Virus record (IMG/VR): IMGVR_UViG_3300025162_000119
Location: 1-33,992 of that record
Length of the DNA stretch: 33,992 bases
Origin: a virus
Direction: 5' to 3' (one strand)
Notes under the pieces: model-generated
The model's input: only the letters and a program-made list of their open reading frames with translations
Databases searched by the model: none
What the model was told of the DNA's origin: nothing
In this document: positions 23,217-31,393 of the stretch, piece after piece
Numbering within the stretch: the stretch's first letter is position 1
Layout: each line of letters opens with the position of its first letter
Program-made: the position numbers and the translations under genes

Positions 23217-23390
23217 ATGAAAGCCACTACAAACACTAAAGAACAGAACTTAGTTGACATTCTCGCTGCTGAATTAGATGAAATCTATTATCCAGGCTAT
23301 TCTGAAGAGATCATGAACTCTGATCCTCTGAAGTTCCAATTTGAACTTGATGAGTTCAAAGGCCAGTTGGCCGAAGAAATTAAAAAGTAA
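23217..23390 (+). CDS. Small acidic protein, 57 residues
   Basis: ATG at 23217 and TAA at 23390, with a strong terminator right behind. The product is acidic and helical (NLVDILAAELDEIYYPGYSE, FQFELDEFKGQLAEEIKK). It has no known family. A dedicated terminator and a leader resembling that of radC support it as a real single-gene unit. Small acidic phage proteins are sometimes DNA mimics or inhibitors of host enzymes; that is speculation here. Confidence 0.65.
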   Translation: MKATTNTKEQNLVDILAAELDEIYYPGYSEEIMNSDPLKFQFELDEFKGQLAEEIKK

Positions 23391-23399
23391 GAAGTACGG

Positions 23400-23426
23400 C
23401 GGCAGTCATAGACTGCCGTTTTTTTT
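23400..23426 (+). terminator. Rho-independent terminator
   Basis: CGGCAGTC (23400-23407) and GACTGCCG (23411-23418) with loop ATA and an eight-T tail, ten bases after the stop of the 57-residue gene. Confidence 0.92.
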
Positions 23427-23565
23427 ATGCTCGTCCTGCTCGCAAGTTTAAATGCGTTGGCAAATCCAGGGCCATGGAGAGCGATGAGAATTTACAAAGT
23501 TATGCCATGGGAAAATATTTTTCGCTAAGCGTGACCGCCTAAAGGCATTGTCACCTTTCAGGATC

Positions 23566-23689
23566 ATTCAAATTCACTGCCGCGAATTATGACCTGATCA
23601 CTTGCTTAAAATTTTCTCCGAGGCATGCTGGTACTGGTAAATTTCATTTACTCACCATCGGCCACACAGCTGATTAAAACTATCAGATT
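23566..23689 (+). promoter_or_regulatory. Leader element of radC, copy 1 of a repeated motif
   Basis: ATTCAAATTC, then GAATTATGACCTGA (23566-23597), is followed by AAAATTTTC and TGGTAAATTTCA. Nearly the same order occurs at 25233-25330 before another island gene (GAATTGTGACCTGA, AGAATTTTC, TGGCATAAATTT). The final part (AAATTTC, ATCGGCCAC, AAAACT, TTATGAAA) matches the leader of the gene at 23217. A hairpin GTGAC/GTCAC lies just before, at 23531-23554. The rest of the 23427-23689 gap shows nothing else. Confidence 0.5.
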
Positions 23690-24391
23690 ATGAAAACTAC
23701 TTATTCGAACACCATCCCGATGAGATCCTGGTCAGAAGATGATCTCCCATCTGAAAAATTACTACTCAAGGGCAAAGCAAGCCTTTCAGATGCTGAGCTC
23801 CTGAGCCTGATCATAGGGTCCGGAATCCAGGGGAATAACTCACTTGATATCGCTAAAAAGGTACTGGCATCATCGGCAAATAACCTATCTGATCTCTGGC
23901 GTCGCTCCTTCACAGACCTGCGGCAGATAGAAGGCATTGGCAAAGGGAAGGCTGTTCAGATCCTTGCCATGATGGAGCTGGGGCGCAGACGCTCTGAAAG
24001 TGAGGTATTCGCCAAGGCAAAGATTTCAACATCCAGGGATGCCTACGATATTCTTCATGCAGTACTGGGGGATCTACCATATGAAGAATTCTGGATGCTG
24101 ATCCTTAACAAGGCAAACAAAGTGATCCGCAAAATAAAGATATCTGAAGGCGGTATCTCCGGAACGGTCGTAGATCCAAAGAAGATCTTTAAGATATCAC
24201 TCGATTTTCACGCCTCCAGTATTATTCTCGGGCACAATCATCCAAGCGGAAACCTTCAGCCCAGTGAAGCGGATATCAAGATCACGAAAAAGCTCAAGGA
24301 TTCGGGAATTCTTCTCGACATATCAGTACTGGATCATCTGATCATCGGAGATGACCGATACTATTCATTTGCAGATGAAGGGGCGATTTAA
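23690..24391 (+). CDS. radC: RadC-family JAB/MPN domain protein
   Basis: A full-length 233-residue RadC. The N-terminal helix-hairpin-helix part is LPSEKLLLKGKASLSDAELL and IEGIGKGKAVQILAMMELGR. The C-terminal JAB domain has the metal motif GHNHPSGNLQPSEAD (His182, His184, Asp195). Despite the name, a direct role in recombination repair is not established for the family; phage and mobile-element copies are thought to help DNA transactions or counter defence. It has its own leader and terminator inside the terminase-portal island, which suggests gene-by-gene control or acquisition. Confidence 0.92.
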   Translation: MKTTYSNTIPMRSWSEDDLPSEKLLLKGKASLSDAELLSLIIGSGIQGNNSLDIAKKVLASSANNLSDLWRRSFTDLRQIEGIGKGKAVQILAMMELGRRRSESEVFAKAKISTSRDAYDILHAVLGDLPYEEFWMLILNKANKVIRKIKISEGGISGTVVDPKKIFKISLDFHASSIILGHNHPSGNLQPSEADIKITKKLKDSGILLDISVLDHLIIGDDRYYSFADEGAI

Positions 24392-24421
24392 CCCATTGCT
24401 ACCCGGTAATTCTGATTCTTT

Positions 24422-24451
24422 AAGCTGCTGTGTAACCCACAGCAGCTTTTT
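24422..24451 (+). terminator. Rho-independent terminator after radC
   Basis: AAGCTGCTGTG (24422-24432) and CACAGCAGCTT (24438-24448) make a perfect 11-bp stem with loop TAACC followed by T residues. Confidence 0.92.
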
Positions 24452-24769
24452 CTTTTTAAAAAATTGTAAAGTCATTATTTCAGCTAATTACACTTGTAAA
24501 TGGCTTCCATTTGTGAAACATTTGAGCACCTTCAAATTGAACTTATTGCCTTCGTGTTACTTGATCCTGATGCAGCTTTAAAATTTAATGGCAGTAATTT
24601 TTGTGCAATTCCTATGCTAAGCTATTATCCCATTCCTGGGTAAAAGTGATACTCATTCAAGAATTTTCCCGGCATATCCTGCATGTATTCGGTATTCCAG
24701 TTCCTTCTTGAGTGCCCTTACATGGTCTTAATTACACTTGCATATAAATTTCACTTAAAAATCACAGCC
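24452..24769. other. 318-nt non-coding gap before the SSB-tailed gene
   Basis: AT-rich, with no gene that I can support. 24654-24690 (CATTCAAGAATTTTCCCGGC) weakly echoes the leader motif seen at 23566 and 25233. TATAAATTTCAC about 30 bases before the next ATG may include a promoter -7 region. Confidence 0.4.
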
Positions 24770-25081
24770 ATGAAAAAATTTGTAAAAAACTACATCGGAA
24801 AAGGAAAGAAAGTTGAAGGACTTGAAATCATTAAGATCAATTTTAAAGTTGAAGATCTCGTGAAGTTCTCTCACAAATACAAAGGGGAAGACTACATCTC
24901 AATTGAAATTGCGAAGCTCAAGAGCCCGGACCAATTCGGACATAACTATACTGCTTATGTAAACCGCCTTGAAGAATCTAAAGAGAATGACCAGGTATCG
25001 AAAAGTGAAAATCCGAAAAAGAAAGGATCTGCTTCAAAGAAAGTATCAAAGAAGGTATCATCCGAGGATTTTCCATTCTGA
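24770..25081 (+). CDS. Small phage protein with SSB-like acidic C-terminal tip
   Basis: 103 residues from the ATG at 24770; an open frame upstream to 24683 lacks protein character. The folded part is YIGKGKKVEGLEIIKINFKV, then IEIAKLKSPDQFGHNYTAYV, a short beta-rich domain. A Lys/Ser-rich linker follows, and the last residues are SSEDFPF. The acidic-aromatic ending resembles the DDIPF-type tip of single-stranded DNA-binding proteins, which recruits host replication and repair partners. I recall similar proteins in Bacteroidales phages. An ssDNA-related role is inferred; the OB fold is not evident. Confidence 0.62.
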   Translation: MKKFVKNYIGKGKKVEGLEIIKINFKVEDLVKFSHKYKGEDYISIEIAKLKSPDQFGHNYTAYVNRLEESKENDQVSKSENPKKKGSASKKVSKKVSSEDFPF

Positions 25082-25101
25082 TCCCAAATAGAATGTCTGA
25101 G

Positions 25102-25131
25102 AAAGACCGCCCTTCGGGACGGTCTTTTTTT
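25102..25131 (+). terminator. Rho-independent terminator
   Basis: AAAGACCG (25102-25109) and CGGTCTTT (25120-25127) enclose an inner CCC-TTC-GGG, then the T-run continues to 25131. Confidence 0.92.
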
Positions 25132-25232
25132 ATTTGGCCTATCACTACTCAAAATTTAAGGCAAAGTTAGCCTCATGAAAATATCATGTCACTAAATGCA
25201 ACCTCCTGCAGGATCCGTTGCCCGTTGGGTTC

Positions 25233-25368
25233 ATTCAAATTCCCGGGACCGGGAATTGTGACCTGAACGTTTGTGCCAGAATTTTCATTCCGGCTGTGGA
25301 TGATGGCATAAATTTTAACCAGGCGGGCCAGATGCCGACATAAGTCTCCAGGGCAGGAGCAAAACATT
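25233..25368 (+). promoter_or_regulatory. Leader element copy 2 with perfect 9-bp inverted repeat
   Basis: ATTCAAATTC at 25233 is followed by AATTCCCGG-GA-CCGGGAATT (25238-25257), then GTGACCTGAACG, AGAATTTTC and CATAAATTTT, in the same order as before radC at 23566. The equivalent radC site has the shorter AATTC/GAATT pair. The conserved order across two otherwise unrelated island genes suggests a common regulator or promoter. The gap before it (25132-25232) shows nothing else. Confidence 0.5.
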
Positions 25369-25794
25369 ATGACAAAGATTACATCACCTGTACAGCAGCC
25401 GACAAACGGGAAGGCTGCATCTTCGGATGTAAAAAAGATTGCCGATACGGCAAACACAATCCTCTCTAATCCATCTGTCGAAGAAAAGAAGATTGTTGTT
25501 CCCGTTGCACTGCTTTCGGAGCCCAGGAAGGAAATGACTCTCCAGGAGAAGATCATGAAAATTGAGAACCTGCAGCTGGTGGTTGGTAAACGCGAAAAAT
25601 TGGTTGCCACCCGCTCTGAACTCGACCGCTTCCAGATCTCCTCCAATGATTTCAATTGCACCATGAGATTGAATGACTCAGACGGGAATGTGTTTTCTAC
25701 CAATTTCACTCCCGGGATCAAGAAAGTCATTGAGTTCCTTAAAGGATCATTTGATGCAAGTATCGCTGAGGTTGAGAAAAAGATAAATTTCTAG
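25369..25794 (+). CDS. Uncharacterised island protein with coiled-coil centre
   Basis: 141 residues from the ATG at 25369, preceded by GGAGC. The first ~50 residues are Ser/Ala/Lys-rich and probably flexible. Residues ~58-95 are a coiled coil (MTLQEKIMKIENLQLVVGKR), followed by a beta-hairpin-like NCTMRLNDSDGNVFSTNF and a C-terminal helix. No family is recognised. It has its own leader and terminator, as do the other genes of the island. Confidence 0.58.
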   Translation: MTKITSPVQQPTNGKAASSDVKKIADTANTILSNPSVEEKKIVVPVALLSEPRKEMTLQEKIMKIENLQLVVGKREKLVATRSELDRFQISSNDFNCTMRLNDSDGNVFSTNFTPGIKKVIEFLKGSFDASIAEVEKKINF

Positions 25795-25812
25795 CTGTCT
25801 TTGCTTAGTTCG

Positions 25813-25845
25813 GGAGTTCCGTAAAAAAACGGAACTCCTTTTTTT
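25813..25845 (+). terminator. Rho-independent terminator
   Basis: GGAGTTCCGT (25813-25822) and ACGGAACTCC (25829-25838), loop of six A, seven-T tail. It closes the non-structural island before the portal operon. Confidence 0.92.
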
Positions 25846-25906
25846 ATGTTCGTAGCCGGCAATTCCTTGTCCTTTAAAAAATTTCCTGGTCAAAGTATGT
25901 TTGCTT

Positions 25907-26197
25907 ATGCCCGATCAGGAAACCATCGACCTATATGAAGCAATCCGTCAAATGAGGAAACTTACCTCCGAAGGAAAGTTCTTTTCGTTCGTCCATTCAA
26001 CCTACAACCGGGATACGCAGACGACCAACGGCATAAGGGCCGTGAATAAGGCGCATCTGAGACCTCAGGCGAAAGGAGATGACGTTTTAAACAGCGATTT
26101 CAAGTTGTTCTATATCGATGACGTACTAGACAAGCCCCGCACGTGCTGGCAAATGCTCATACTTTTCTTTAATGACAAAAAGGTCATTCTCAACTAG
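25907..26197 (+). CDS. Conserved-looking small phage protein upstream of portal
   Basis: 96 residues from the ATG at 25907; a TTG at 25901 is also in frame. The core IRQMRKLTSEGKFFSFVHST, YNRDTQTTNGIRAVNKAHLR, ending RTCWQMLILFFNDKKVILN, is a pattern I remember from Bacteroidales phages, where it also sits next to the portal gene. It lies 6 bases before the portal start, so it is in the same operon. The function is unknown, perhaps a head-assembly or connector component. Confidence 0.65.
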   Translation: MPDQETIDLYEAIRQMRKLTSEGKFFSFVHSTYNRDTQTTNGIRAVNKAHLRPQAKGDDVLNSDFKLFYIDDVLDKPRTCWQMLILFFNDKKVILN

Positions 26198-26203
26198 GAT
26201 GAA

Positions 26204-27622
26204 ATGAAAAATAAAGATCAAAAACCGTCAGATGTAAAGGTCATCAGAGAAGGGAATGTCGCCTTCGGATTCAGTCCTGTTGGTGTTTATGCCTTCAGCG
26301 TGGCCGGTTCACAGCAGTTTGCAAGCCCTTCTGTCCTTCCTTTCTACACCCATTCAAGGGCATTACTGCCCACGATCATTGGAGACTTCCGTATTGTTCC
26401 CATGGGAATGGAAAATAATTATCCGGAAGAGATCCGGATGATTATTGATGAGGATAACTTCCTGCCTCAGGGACTGAAGAAGGATTTCGGTCTGATCTGG
26501 GGTCAAGGGCCTGAACTTTACAAAATAAGATTCCAGGACGGAAAGAGATTTAAGGAATTCGTTACCGACTCCAAGATTCAGGCATGGCTAGATAGCTGGG
26601 ATTACAAAGAATATTTACTCCGTGCAACCACGGATTATACCACAATCAACGGTCATTTTACGAAGTTTTATCGAAATCGCGGTGTGCGGGTTGGTGCCGC
26701 CCCGATGATCGTGAACCTGGAACACGTTTCCAATACGTTTGCCCGCCTGGAATGGCCGGATCCCAATTATGTAGTCCACAATATCATTGTAGGAGATTAC
26801 CGGCAACCATGGAAGTATGGATTACGGGCCTACCCGGTGTATGATCCTTCGGATCCGTTTGCCTACCCGGTAGCAATGAGTTATAGTAACCTGTATAACT
26901 TCTCTCTCGATCATGAGTATTCCCGGGCTCCATTCCATGGGGCATTGAACTGGATCAAGCTGGCCAGCTCCATTCCCAAATTGCTTTCAAACTTCAATGC
27001 AAATTCAGCGGCGATAAAGTATCATATCGAATCGCCTCAGGAATACTGGGCATCGGAGAAACTTAAACTTGAGCAAAAATGTATTGAGGAAGGCAAACCG
27101 TATACTGAAAAAGTATTCGAAGATTTTAAAGACAAGGTCTTTGAAAGAATAACGGCCGGTCTCAGTGGAATTGAAAAAGTTGGCAAAATCATTACCACCG
27201 AATCGTTTTTCTCGGAGATAAGCCGCAATGGGGACCTCACCGGATGGAAGATTACCGTACTGGACCAGAAAGTGAAAGATTTCATCGATGCACAGATCGG
27301 GATTGCCCGCGAAGCATCTTTCCAAGTATCTGCCGGCATCGGGTTACATCCTGCCCTGTCCAATCTTTCTAAAGACGGGAACCTGCCCAGCGGCTCTGAG
27401 CAGCTCTATGCATTCAAACTTTACCTGATGACTTCCATTGATATCCCGGAACTGATCATCATGAAGGCTATCAATGCTGCCATTCGTGCCAATTTCCCCG
27501 GCACAGATCTTTACCTTGGATTTTATCACAACGCGGTACTTACAGAAGAGGCCACGAATCCCAATGACCGGGTAAAACAAGCAGATACCGGGATCCCTCC
27601 CAAATCTGTACCGGTTCAATAA
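26204..27622 (+). CDS. Probable portal protein
   Basis: 472 residues, the usual portal size. It carries a long helical region around residues 270-340 (EYWASEKLKLEQKCIEEGKP to AGLSGIEKVGKI) and a conserved-looking SAGIGLHPALSNLSKDGNLP, SGSEQLYAFKLYL segment that in tailed-phage portals lies in the wing/stem part. The portal forms the dodecameric gate for terminase-driven DNA entry. It is the first large gene of the second morphogenesis operon, preceding head-completion and tail-assembly candidates. No catalytic motif is expected; the call is by pattern, size and position. Confidence 0.72.
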   Translation: MKNKDQKPSDVKVIREGNVAFGFSPVGVYAFSVAGSQQFASPSVLPFYTHSRALLPTIIGDFRIVPMGMENNYPEEIRMIIDEDNFLPQGLKKDFGLIWGQGPELYKIRFQDGKRFKEFVTDSKIQAWLDSWDYKEYLLRATTDYTTINGHFTKFYRNRGVRVGAAPMIVNLEHVSNTFARLEWPDPNYVVHNIIVGDYRQPWKYGLRAYPVYDPSDPFAYPVAMSYSNLYNFSLDHEYSRAPFHGALNWIKLASSIPKLLSNFNANSAAIKYHIESPQEYWASEKLKLEQKCIEEGKPYTEKVFEDFKDKVFERITAGLSGIEKVGKIITTESFFSEISRNGDLTGWKITVLDQKVKDFIDAQIGIAREASFQVSAGIGLHPALSNLSKDGNLPSGSEQLYAFKLYLMTSIDIPELIIMKAINAAIRANFPGTDLYLGFYHNAVLTEEATNPNDRVKQADTGIPPKSVPVQ

Positions 27623-27639
27623 TGTAAAAAATCAAGAAG

Positions 27640-28710
27640 ATGATATTCAATAAAAACAGCAACGGGTCAACCGAATTAAAGGATCTCATTGGATTCATTT
27701 ATAAATCCATCAGGTTCGAGAACCTTACAACCTATATCGGGTTTTCCGAAGAAGGAATCCAGGATATCATCGGGAAAGATGTTTTTAAAACCGCGCTCGA
27801 CCATTATAACAGCGAACATTATAAGGCAGAATCGCAGAATACTCACCCGGCTTACCGTATTCTCGACGAGCTCGTCCGCCTGATCCAGTTCCCTGTGGCC
27901 ATGAACGCCTATCGTAATTATGTTCCCTCACTGGATGTCCAGCATACGGATAAAGGCCGGAAGATCATCGTTACAGAAGAGGAAAAACCTGCCTTTGAAT
28001 GGCAGACCGAAAAAGACAATCTGAACCTGGTTGAGCTTGAAAACCGTGGAATCGATCTCCTTTTAAAATTCCTTGACGAGAAGATAGATCTGATGGCCCC
28101 TAACTCCTGGGCTGACAATGAATCATGGAAAGATAATTCTTCATGGGAGGACAATTCGGACGAACCGCTGATTCCCTGGGGGACCTCAAAGGAGTACGAG
28201 GCCACGAAGGATCTGCTCATTAATAAGGTTTCTGAGTTCGATAAGGTTTTCGTGATCAAATCCCGCAGGACCTTCCTTGGATTGGTCCCGTTTATCCGCT
28301 ACGTCCAAGACAACATGATCCGCAGCGCATTTTTGAAGGCAAAGTTTGACGAGATCCTTGATCAGATTAAAGATGGTGATCTGACAATTGAAAACGAGCT
28401 TATTGTATCCATTGCCAGCCAGTCCCTCGCGCTCCTTGCGCTGAGCATGGCCATACGCCGTCTTTCTGTGGAAGTACTGCCCGATGGCATCTTTACCCCT
28501 CTGGTGTCGAACGTGATCAAGAGTAAGTCTTCAACCACCAAGGTAGACCGCAATGAGGTTTCATCTTACCTGGAGAAAGATGGCGCTGCACAATTCCGGG
28601 TGCTGCAGGAGCATCTACGCAAATTGGATCTGCAAAAGGCCGGCCTGATCTATGCCGGAGAGGATTCAACAGAGCGTATGAAACCTGATGAAAAATTCAT
28701 ACGCTTATGA
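27640..28710 (+). CDS. Probable head-completion / connector protein (DUF6712-like)
   Basis: 356 residues, beginning 17 bases after the portal. The N-terminal part recalls a helical head-completion fold. The middle has an acidic tandem of SWxDN units (SWADNESWKDNSSWEDNSDE, residues ~157-176). The C-terminal half is helical with NELIVSIASQSLALLALSMA. From memory it matches proteins labelled DUF6712 next to portals in Bacteroidales phages. The likely role is at the head-tail junction. It overlaps the next gene by 4 bases. Confidence 0.6.
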   Translation: MIFNKNSNGSTELKDLIGFIYKSIRFENLTTYIGFSEEGIQDIIGKDVFKTALDHYNSEHYKAESQNTHPAYRILDELVRLIQFPVAMNAYRNYVPSLDVQHTDKGRKIIVTEEEKPAFEWQTEKDNLNLVELENRGIDLLLKFLDEKIDLMAPNSWADNESWKDNSSWEDNSDEPLIPWGTSKEYEATKDLLINKVSEFDKVFVIKSRRTFLGLVPFIRYVQDNMIRSAFLKAKFDEILDQIKDGDLTIENELIVSIASQSLALLALSMAIRRLSVEVLPDGIFTPLVSNVIKSKSSTTKVDRNEVSSYLEKDGAAQFRVLQEHLRKLDLQKAGLIYAGEDSTERMKPDEKFIRL

Positions 28711-29627
28711 ACAGGCTGGATATCCCGGAGAGAAACATCACCATCGAATTTCCTTCACAAATCGATGAGTTGAATGAAAAACAGTTCGTCTTCTTTGTCG
28801 AACAGCTTCTCAGTTGTACTGCCGGCGATATCACCCTTCCGGAATTCAAGATCCGGATGACTGCACGTTTTTTAGATCTCAAACTGGGATGGGCATGGCA
28901 TCGGATGCCTGAACAGGATAAACTTGATGCCATGAGCGAACTAACCCGCCTTTCTAATCTCATGGATGGCTTCTTTACCACTGAAATAAGGAATAATCAG
29001 CCTGTATCTGTCTTTAAACTCGATTTTATACGGAATTTCATCCCCAAAATATGCGGGAAATACTACGGCCCGGCGGATGCACTGACCGATATCACCTTCT
29101 GCGAATACCGGCAGGCCCATAATTACTTCAATGCATACCAGAATTCCGGATCGGATGACGACCTGAATCACCTTATTGCGATACTTTACCGCCCGAAAAA
29201 GAAGTTCCTATGGCTGATCAAGCGCCTTCCATGGTTTGATGGACGAGAAAAAATCACGTTTTCTTCCAAATCTAACCCGCTTTTCCTCGAAAAAAGGACG
29301 AAAAAGATCGCAAAAATGCCACTTCCCATCAGATATGGCATTTATCTGTTCTTTTCAGGATGTGAGCAGTTTCTTGCCACCGGCACACCAACTATCGACG
29401 GGATCCCAATCCGTCTGTCTGTTTTGTACGAGAAATCAGAAGGATCTTCATCGGATCCGGGTACCGGCTTGTATGGCATCCTTTGCACCCTTTCAGAATC
29501 TAAGGTTTTCGGCTCATTAATGGAGACCGATAACCAGGGACTGTACGATATCCTGCTCAGACTTTACCAGGTGGTGATGCAGATGAAACAAATGAACGAA
29601 AAAACAAAGAACAATGGTGCCAGTTAG
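28707..29627 (+). CDS. Possible tail-assembly chaperone or minor virion protein
   Basis: 306 residues, translationally coupled on both sides (4-base overlap before, 14-base overlap after). Mostly helical, with FCEYRQAHNYFNAYQNSGSD, DDLNHLIAILYRPKKKFLWL and a Met/Lys/Gln-rich end. The segment around the 'LNHLIAILYRP' motif is like proteins annotated as tail chaperones in Bacteroidales phages. No frameshift signal was seen at its end. The true assignment remains open. Confidence 0.5.
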   Translation: MNRLDIPERNITIEFPSQIDELNEKQFVFFVEQLLSCTAGDITLPEFKIRMTARFLDLKLGWAWHRMPEQDKLDAMSELTRLSNLMDGFFTTEIRNNQPVSVFKLDFIRNFIPKICGKYYGPADALTDITFCEYRQAHNYFNAYQNSGSDDDLNHLIAILYRPKKKFLWLIKRLPWFDGREKITFSSKSNPLFLEKRTKKIAKMPLPIRYGIYLFFSGCEQFLATGTPTIDGIPIRLSVLYEKSEGSSSDPGTGLYGILCTLSESKVFGSLMETDNQGLYDILLRLYQVVMQMKQMNEKTKNNGAS

Positions 29628-30093
29628 AACATACCGAACATTCTGGGAACACATGAAGACGCTGGTTCCCCAGGTTAATACCGTTTATCTGTTTGCGACG
29701 GAGAAGGAGTTGACCAAGTACATCGCTGAGGTCACAACCAATGACATCCTGCTTCTGGCGCTCATCCCTTCTTCTGATACTAAGGCCGCCAATATTGACA
29801 ACCTTACTGAGGTGGCTCCCTGCGTGATCTTTATTCTTCGCAAAACAACGGACGGAGATCTTTCTCCGGAGCAATTATTTGAGGACCGGGAGATCACCCA
29901 GGGGGTCATGAATGCTGTCAAGCAGAAAATGTGGGACATGGCCGGTGACTTCGATCACCAGGACGCCAATACCCGGCTTATGCGCCGGCTTATTCTTAAC
30001 GGGATGCACACAGATCCCGAGTACAATTATCTTGGTTGTAACGGCTGGTCCCTCGCCTTCGGACTGGACACAAAAGGAATTTTCAATGAATAG
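29614..30093 (+). CDS. Uncharacterised morphogenesis-operon protein
   Basis: 159 residues, ATG inside the end of the previous gene. Alpha/beta composition: VNTVYLFATEKELTKYIAEV, NDILLLALIPSSD, VAPCVIFILRKT, then a helical part and YNYLGCNGWSLAFGLDT. Tail-completion or terminator-like proteins have this size and position, but no family motif is recognised. It overlaps the next gene by 8 bases. Confidence 0.5.
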   Translation: MVPVRTYRTFWEHMKTLVPQVNTVYLFATEKELTKYIAEVTTNDILLLALIPSSDTKAANIDNLTEVAPCVIFILRKTTDGDLSPEQLFEDREITQGVMNAVKQKMWDMAGDFDHQDANTRLMRRLILNGMHTDPEYNYLGCNGWSLAFGLDTKGIFNE

Positions 30094-30484
30094 CATCATA
30101 GTGTACATCGTAATCGGGCTTTGCCTGCTGATTTCAGCAGCTTCAAAGGCCGTCATGGATCAAATCCATTCATGCATCTGTAATACGATATTTTGGAAGC
30201 TGGAAGGCAACCGGTGGGTGGATCCTGCCGTCTCCTGGATGAATAAGTATAAGGGCAACGATCCTAAAAAGGGTGAAAAGTTCTTTCTTTCAACAACGAT
30301 TCTGGTATTCACAACTGATCTATGGCACTTCGCTCAATTCATCTTCCTGCGGACCTTCTTTGCCGTGCCGATCATTTATTCATTTTGCCATCCGATAGTA
30401 TCCTGGTGGGCAGACTACCTGATCATGTCAGTATTCTTCGGAATCTCTTTTGAACTCACTTATAAACTCGTCGGCAAAAAATGA
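30086..30484 (+). CDS. Small membrane protein at the start of the lysis cassette
   Basis: 132 residues from the ATG at 30086; the same frame is open back to 29912 but that part lies inside the previous gene. The N-terminus IIVYIVIGLCLLISAASKAV is a transmembrane helix. At least two more hydrophobic segments follow (FLRTFFAVPIIYSFCHPI and YLIMSVFFGISFELTYKL). Three membrane segments and the 4-base overlap with the holin gene suggest a lysis accessory, perhaps a second holin or antiholin. Confidence 0.6.
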   Translation: MNSIIVYIVIGLCLLISAASKAVMDQIHSCICNTIFWKLEGNRWVDPAVSWMNKYKGNDPKKGEKFFLSTTILVFTTDLWHFAQFIFLRTFFAVPIIYSFCHPIVSWWADYLIMSVFFGISFELTYKLVGKK

Positions 30485-30942
30485 TGACAAGATGGATTAC
30501 TTACCTGGAGACATCTGGGATACTTGCTAAAATAGGCATTGCCTTTGTTGCCTACTTCACTCCTATTGCTCCAATTGCGCATACAATGGTCATGTTTCTA
30601 TTCGCAGATACTGTCTCCGGGGTCTGGGCTGCAAGGAAGAGCGGGATCCCAATTGAGAGCCGGAAGCTCCGGAAGGCCGTTTACAAATTCATCTGGTACA
30701 CCGTCGCCATGCTGGCCAGCTACCGTATGGAAGTTACATTCCATCTCTGCTGGACGAACTTATCCAGTGTAATTGGAGGTTTCATCTGCTTTGTTGAGCT
30801 CAAATCAATCTTTGAGAATATAACGAAGATTACCAATGAGCCGGTATTCATGAGAATACTGAAGATATTCAAAAAGAAATCCACTGAAACCATCAATGAA
30901 GTAATGGATGGTGTTGATGATGAAAAGGAGACAAAATCATGA
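30481..30942 (+). CDS. Holin
   Basis: 153 residues in an ATGA overlap. Three hydrophobic segments: IGIAFVAYFTPIAPIAHTMV continuing to MFLFADTVSG, then VYKFIWYTVAMLASYR and SSVIGGFICFVEL. The pattern 'FADTVSGVWAARKSG, KLRKAVYKFIWY' followed by 'ELKSIFENI' is that of the phage holin family found with peptidoglycan hydrolases in Bacteroidota and Firmicutes phages. It makes inner-membrane lesions that release the endolysin. The endolysin gene overlaps it by 4 bases. Confidence 0.8.
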   Translation: MMTRWITYLETSGILAKIGIAFVAYFTPIAPIAHTMVMFLFADTVSGVWAARKSGIPIESRKLRKAVYKFIWYTVAMLASYRMEVTFHLCWTNLSSVIGGFICFVELKSIFENITKITNEPVFMRILKIFKKKSTETINEVMDGVDDEKETKS

Positions 30943-31367
30943 TGATCAGCAAAAATTACGATGTCCGGGAACTTGTACCCCCAGAGATCTGGGCCGCCTT
31001 CGGCGAAAAATCAATACGCTTCGGGCGTACGAACGTCGTTGAATTCCTGGAATGGCTTTCTGACTATCTGAATGTTCACGTCGTTGTAAACGACTGGCAT
31101 AAAGGAGGCCATTATAAGAACTCAGGTTTCCGGCTTCCGGATTGTCTGGAGGGCGCCAAGCTCTCTCAGCATAAATTCATGAATGCTATAGACTGCAAAG
31201 CTGAGGGCTTTGATGCAGAAACTCTGCGAGGTATCATCCGCGAGAACTTTCAGGCGCTGCATGATCGCTTCGGCGTCACCACCATCGAAGAGGATACCCC
31301 CGGATGGTTGCACGTTGATTTCCGTTGGACTGGGATGAGTATTCTTCTCGAGGTCCCTTTCAAATAA
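30939..31367 (+). CDS. M15-family peptidase endolysin
   Basis: 142 residues. Zinc ligands are in SQHKFMNAID (His78, Asp85) and GWLHVDFRW (His125), with acidic residues Glu118/119 before it, as in D-Ala-D-Ala carboxypeptidase/L-Ala-D-Glu endopeptidase (M15) lysins. There is no signal peptide, so it needs the holin encoded immediately before. It would cut peptide cross-links of peptidoglycan at the end of infection. Confidence 0.85.
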   Translation: MMISKNYDVRELVPPEIWAAFGEKSIRFGRTNVVEFLEWLSDYLNVHVVVNDWHKGGHYKNSGFRLPDCLEGAKLSQHKFMNAIDCKAEGFDAETLRGIIRENFQALHDRFGVTTIEEDTPGWLHVDFRWTGMSILLEVPFK

Positions 31368-31393
31368 ATGTCAAATCCTTAAAATCAAAAAAC

